From an uncultured Clostridia bacterium (lineage in GTDB: Bacteria > Bacillota > Clostridia > Christensenellales > UBA3700): a stretch of DNA of 64,000 bases. A program made the position numbers and the translations under genes. The notes beneath the pieces were generated by a model, which ran no database searches, was not told the DNA's origin, and saw only the letters and a list, made by a program, of their open reading frames with translations. The DNA is taken from NCBI GenBank assembly GCA_945872615.1, contig CAMBZZ010000002.1:138271-202270 (forward strand), in the 5' to 3' direction. This document shows positions 60,660 through 64,000 of this stretch, one piece after another (the first letter of the stretch is position 1; each line of letters opens with the position of its first letter).

Positions 60660-61655
60660 ATGAGCAAGATTATCGACTCAATCATTGCCAAAGCCAAGAC
60701 TTTGGGCAAAACGATAGTTTTGGCGGAAGGCGACGAGCCAAGAACCGTCAAAGCGGCGCAAATCATCACCGAACAAGGCATTGCAAAAATTATTTTGCTT
60801 GCCGACGAAGAGCAACTTAAGGCAAAATATCAGGGTGTAGACTTTGGCGGTATGCAAATCGTCAATCCGGCAACTGCCGATATTGAGGAGTTTGCTAATG
60901 AATTGTACGAATTGCGCAAAGCCAAGGGCATGACTTTGGAACAAGCAAGAGTGGAGATGAGAAAAAATCTCAACTACGGCGCAATGATGACCCGCAAAGG
61001 TTTGGCAGACGGTATGGTTGCGGGCGCAATCAACTCTACGGGCAACGTTCTCAAAAGCGGACTTACCATCGTCAAGACCAAGCCGGGAACTAAGACGGTT
61101 AGCAGCGTATTTTTGATGTCTTTCGAGGGTACTCCTTACAAGGATAAGGATATTATGGTATTCGGCGATTGCGCAGTCAATATCGACCCAACCGCAGAAC
61201 AACTTGCAGATATAGCTATATCTTCTACGGCTACGGCAAAGGCTTTGGCGGGAATAGACGAGCCTAAGGTGGCTATGCTTTCCTTCTCGACCAAGGGCAG
61301 CGCTAAGCACGCCAACGTCGACAAGGTCGTTGAGGCTACTCGCCTAGTGCAAGAGAGAGCTCCTGAGATAGAAGTAGACGGAGACTTGCAAGTAGACGCT
61401 GCTATCGTACCGTCGGTCGGACAGCTCAAAGCACCGGGTAGCAAGGTTGCGGGACAAGCCAACGTGTTTATCTTCCCATCTCTCGAAGCGGGAAATATCG
61501 GTTACAAACTAACCCAAAGATTTAGCGGAGCAGAAGCAATCGGACCTATCTGTCAAGGTTTCGCTAAGCCCGTCAACGACCTCTCACGCGGTTGCGTAAG
61601 CGAGGATATAGTAGCCGTCGTGGCTATCACCGCCGTTCAGGCAAGTCAAAACTAA
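60660..61655 (+). CDS. pta: Phosphate acetyltransferase
   Basis: 331-residue short-form Pta (no N-terminal P-loop/DRTGG part), converting acetyl-CoA and Pi to acetyl phosphate. KTIVLAEGDEPRTVKAA, NYGAMMTRKGLADGMVAGA, VDGDLQVDAAIVPSVGQLKAPGS and GQANVFIFPSLEAGNIGYK are typical. It forms an operon with ackA 10 nt downstream. The pair yields ATP and acetate. Confidence 0.97.
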   Translation: MSKIIDSIIAKAKTLGKTIVLAEGDEPRTVKAAQIITEQGIAKIILLADEEQLKAKYQGVDFGGMQIVNPATADIEEFANELYELRKAKGMTLEQARVEMRKNLNYGAMMTRKGLADGMVAGAINSTGNVLKSGLTIVKTKPGTKTVSSVFLMSFEGTPYKDKDIMVFGDCAVNIDPTAEQLADIAISSTATAKALAGIDEPKVAMLSFSTKGSAKHANVDKVVEATRLVQERAPEIEVDGDLQVDAAIVPSVGQLKAPGSKVAGQANVFIFPSLEAGNIGYKLTQRFSGAEAIGPICQGFAKPVNDLSRGCVSEDIVAVVAITAVQASQN

Positions 61656-61665
61656 GGAGCGTAAT

Positions 61666-62874
61666 ATGAAAGTATTGGTAGTCAACGCAGGTAGTTCTTC
61701 TCTCAAATACCAACTCATCGAGATGGAAACCGAAACCGTGCTTTGTAAGGGCGTGATAGAAAAAATCGGGCTCGAAGGCTCTTTGATAACTCACAAATAC
61801 GGCGACCAAAAGGTTGTCATCGAGGATACCATCAACGACCACACCAAGGCGTTCAATCTATTGATAGATTGCCTCGTCAACAAGGATTACGGCGTGATAG
61901 ACAGTGTAGAGGAGATAGGGGCGATAGGACACAGAGTAGTGCATAGCGGAGAAGAGTTCGACTCTTCCACCTACGTGGGCGACGAAGAAATGAAAAAATT
62001 GCAATCGGTGGCTCACCTTGCGCCTTTACACAACCCTGCCAACATTGCGTGCATTCAACTGTGCAAGAGCTTGTTGCCAAAAGTGCCTAACGTGGCTGTA
62101 TTCGATACTGCGTTCCATAGCACAATGCCTAAGAAGGCAAAAATGTACGGCATTCCTTACGAGATATACGAAAAATATCAAATCAGAAGATACGGCTTCC
62201 ACGGCACTTCGCATAAGTTCGTGTCGGGCGAAGCAATCAACTACTTGACGTCCAAGGGCTTGCCTTGCGGCAAAATCGTCACCTGTCATCTCGGCAACGG
62301 TAGTTCTATATCTGCGGTCAAGGACGGCAAGTGCGTAGATACCTCTATGGGCATGACCCCTATGGCGGGCGTGATGATGGGCACAAGATGCGGAGACATC
62401 GACCCCGCGATAGTAGAGATGATAGCTGACAATACGGGCATGAGCCTCAAAGAAACTACCAATTATCTCAACAAACAGAGCGGATTTGCGGGAGTGAGCG
62501 GTGTTAGCTCCGACGCAAGAGAATTGTGCAAAGCCGCAGCCGAAGGCAACGAGAGAGCTCAGCTCGCCAAGGATATGTTCGCTTATCAAGTACAAAAGTT
62601 TATCGGTTCTTACGCCGTGGCTATGAACGGTCTAGACTGCGTGGTATTTACCGGCGGAATAGGTGAGAATAGTTGGGAATTTAGAGAACTCATAATGCAA
62701 AATACCGAATTTTTGGGCATTGCTTTTGACCAAGAAAAGAACAAAACCAAAGAGGCAAGAGGTAACTTCTGCGACTTGTCCAAGCCTGAGAGCAAAGTCA
62801 AAGTATTGGTTATCCCGACCAATGAAGAATTGGTAATTGCAAGAGAGACCAAAGAGATTGTTCAATCGTTGTAA
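61666..62874 (+). CDS. ackA: Acetate kinase
   Basis: 402 residues. VNAGSSSLKYQLIE (residues 5-18), GHRVVHSGE, the catalytic region FHGTSHKFVS, CHLGNGSSISAVKDGK, DTSMGMTPMAG and FTGGIGENS are all present. Completes acetate formation from acetyl phosphate with ADP. AAGGAGCG ribosome site. The rpmF gene follows with its own consensus promoter; the yceD gene often found here is absent. Confidence 0.97.
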   Translation: MKVLVVNAGSSSLKYQLIEMETETVLCKGVIEKIGLEGSLITHKYGDQKVVIEDTINDHTKAFNLLIDCLVNKDYGVIDSVEEIGAIGHRVVHSGEEFDSSTYVGDEEMKKLQSVAHLAPLHNPANIACIQLCKSLLPKVPNVAVFDTAFHSTMPKKAKMYGIPYEIYEKYQIRRYGFHGTSHKFVSGEAINYLTSKGLPCGKIVTCHLGNGSSISAVKDGKCVDTSMGMTPMAGVMMGTRCGDIDPAIVEMIADNTGMSLKETTNYLNKQSGFAGVSGVSSDARELCKAAAEGNERAQLAKDMFAYQVQKFIGSYAVAMNGLDCVVFTGGIGENSWEFRELIMQNTEFLGIAFDQEKNKTKEARGNFCDLSKPESKVKVLVIPTNEELVIARETKEIVQSL

Positions 62875-62900
62875 AAACCAAAAATAATGCAAAAATATGT

Positions 62901-62929
62901 TTGACAAAGCCGATAAAATGTCTTATAAT
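62901..62929 (+). promoter_or_regulatory. Consensus promoter of rpmF
   Basis: TTGACA (62901-62906), exact 17-nt spacer, TATAAT (62924-62929). Confidence 0.9.
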
Positions 62930-62970
62930 GGCTAAGCAAATGTATTTGAGAAATACGGGAGGTGTCAAAA

Positions 62971-63162
62971 ATGGCAGTACCAAAGGGAAAAACGTCTAAA
63001 CAAAGAAAGCATACCAGATCGGCTAATTGGAAAATCAGCGCTCCGTCTCTCGTTGAGTGCGGACATTGCCACGAGCTGAAAGAAAATCATAAAGTTTGCC
63101 CAAATTGCGGATACTATGACGGACAACAAGTCGTAGTAAAGAAAGAAAAGAAGGCTGACTAA
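62971..63162 (+). CDS. rpmF: 50S ribosomal protein L32
   Basis: 63 residues: MAVPKGKTSKQRKHTRSANW, then the zinc ribbon CGHCHELKENHKVCPNCGYY with four Cys. The ATG at 62971 is chosen over an upstream GTG because of its CGGGAGGTG ribosome site and the invariant MAVPK start of L32. Encoded between ackA and plsX as in many Bacillota; a terminator separates it from plsX. Confidence 0.97.
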   Translation: MAVPKGKTSKQRKHTRSANWKISAPSLVECGHCHELKENHKVCPNCGYYDGQQVVVKKEKKAD

Positions 63163-63183
63163 TTTTTGTTATGATTGACGACG

Positions 63184-63214
63184 ATATCCACCTAATCAGG
63201 GTGGATATTTTTTT
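63184..63214 (+). terminator. Terminator of rpmF
   Basis: ATATCCACC-TAATCAG-GGTGGATAT followed by TTTTTTT. Confidence 0.9.
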
Positions 63215-63266
63215 GCGGTTTTGACTTAAGTTTTTGTTATTTGACGACAAGTTTACCAATTTGATA

Positions 63267-63295
63267 TTGACAAATTATAATATTTTAATTAAAAT
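63267..63295 (+). promoter_or_regulatory. Promoter of plsX
   Basis: TTGACA (63267-63272), 17-nt spacer, TAAAAT (63290-63295), in a very AT-rich stretch; ribosome site TGGAGG follows. No fatty-acid repressor (FapR-like) operator was recognised. Confidence 0.7.
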
Positions 63296-63321
63296 ATAAA
63301 ATGATATACTATGGAGGCTCT

Positions 63322-64000
63322 ATGGACAATACGAGAGTAATTTTGGACTGCTACGGCGGGGACAACTGTCCGCAAGCGGCGGTGGAGGGCGCTATCGAGG
63401 CGTTGAATAAGGATAATACCGTCAGCGTGGTACTCACGGGCAAAAAGCAAGAGATAGAAAGTCTGTTGGCAACTTGCGAGTACGATCGCACGAGATTGGA
63501 AATAATCGATGCAGACGAGGTTATCACCAACGACGACTCTCCCGCAATCGCTATTAGGCATAAGAAGAATTCTTCTATGGTGTTGGGACTTAGGTATCTT
63601 GCCGACGGGGGCGCCGACGCAATGGTGTCTTCCGGCAATACGGGGGCTTTGCTTACGGGAGCGAGCTTAATTGTCAAACGGCTTGACGGCGTGACGAGAG
63701 CTTCGCTATCGGCAGTTAGTCCGCAAGTGGAAGACGGGAAGTACGTGGTCATCGTTGACGGCGGAGCCAACGTCGATTGCAAAGCCGAGATGCTGTTGGA
63801 GTTTGCCGTAATGGGCGACGCCTTGATGAAATCGTGCTACGGCGTGGATAACCCTAGAGTGGCTTTGCTCAGCAACGGAGCGGAGGAAGAAAAGGGCAAC
63901 GCTTTGACCAAAGAGGCGCACGCCTTGCTCAAAGAGAGCAACCTCAACTTCGTTGGCAATATCGAGGCGAGATATTTGATGAACGACGTTGCCGACGTGG
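63322..64000 (+). CDS. plsX: Phosphate acyltransferase PlsX, N-terminal part (cut by window end)
   Basis: The frame is open from the ATG at 63322 to the last base, 226 residues of about 330. PlsX makes acyl phosphate from acyl-ACP for phospholipid synthesis. VILDCYGGDNCPQAAVEGA at the start (normally DxxGGDxxP), SSMVLGLRYLADGGADAMVSSGNTGAL and VDGGANVDCKAE are typical. TGGAGG ribosome site. Confidence 0.94.
   Translation, partial: MDNTRVILDCYGGDNCPQAAVEGAIEALNKDNTVSVVLTGKKQEIESLLATCEYDRTRLEIIDADEVITNDDSPAIAIRHKKNSSMVLGLRYLADGGADAMVSSGNTGALLTGASLIVKRLDGVTRASLSAVSPQVEDGKYVVIVDGGANVDCKAEMLLEFAVMGDALMKSCYGVDNPRVALLSNGAEEEKGNALTKEAHALLKESNLNFVGNIEARYLMNDVADV

Overview
The window looks like a chromosomal piece of a Bacillota genome, most likely an uncultured, gut-type member of class Clostridia. 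The evidence is gene content: a yqfD-phoH-pgpH-ybeY-era-yqzL-recO block, a ctsR-mcsA-mcsB-clpC operon with a textbook CtsR box, sporulation-linked yqfD and ylbJ, pyruvate phosphate dikinase, pta-ackA, SDR-type uxuB and many Gram-positive lipoproteins. The order-level placement is inference. No rRNA, CRISPR array, phage or transposase gene is visible.

Layout. 1-5.6 kb: RNA/ribosome and envelope housekeeping block, with a short PgpH, a tiny YqzL and an internally shortened RecO. 5.7-8.5 kb: ppdK with its own promoter and terminator. 8.5-9.1 kb: repeat island. 9.1-13 kb (minus): GH2 glycosidase plus GPH-family sugar symporter. 13.2-18.1 kb (plus): uxaC-uxuA-uxuB-eda-kdgK, a complete route from glucuronate to pyruvate and glyceraldehyde 3-phosphate once KDG is phosphorylated; together with the minus-strand pair this forms a hexuronide use locus. 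18.1-20.6 kb: two repeat islands around a leaderless dinB. 20.6-22.5 kb: an AT-rich XRE repressor / BspA-type LRR lipoprotein pair with palindromic operators inside the promoter. 22.5-28.7 kb: galU, the CtsR protein-quality operon and hpf. 28.9-37.5 kb: acetyltransferase, two large cell-surface lipoproteins (a peptidase-M60-like protein without HExxH and a transglutaminase-like protein), a cation/proton antiporter and a small membrane protein. 37.6-41.5 kb: tRNA-Arg, a TrmN6-like methyltransferase and a two-component system with a 7TM-DISM-like kinase. 41.7-47.1 kb: DegT aminotransferase, then TetR-flavodoxin-DUF4097 lipoprotein-ABC exporter. 47.1-48.4 kb: AT-rich module of two XRE paralogues facing a SLOG-family gene. 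48.5-49.4 kb: nine tRNAs. 49.5-53.9 kb: typA-yfcE-rdgB-PH-domain operon and a DUF2156 gene. 54-58.3 kb: aconitase-family hydratase, 5-FTHF cyclo-ligase, an RsmD-CoaD fusion and a coiled-coil protein. 58.3-64 kb: ylbJ, tmcAL, pta-ackA, rpmF and the start of plsX.

Three genome-scale patterns stand out. (1) At least four and perhaps six genes have good sigma-A promoters whose -10 box ends 5-8 nt before the ATG and no ribosome binding site, so they should give leaderless mRNAs. (2) Two interspersed repeat families form islands in a fixed order. Family B is a roughly 128-bp hairpin element, with 13-bp terminal inverted repeats in its best copy, that sits 0-4 nt after the stop codon of era, kdgK and dinB; family A units follow it. 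(3) A short palindrome, GTCRATACGTRTCGA, flanked by A or T tracts, recurs in six intergenic sites. None of these has been checked against other genomes here.
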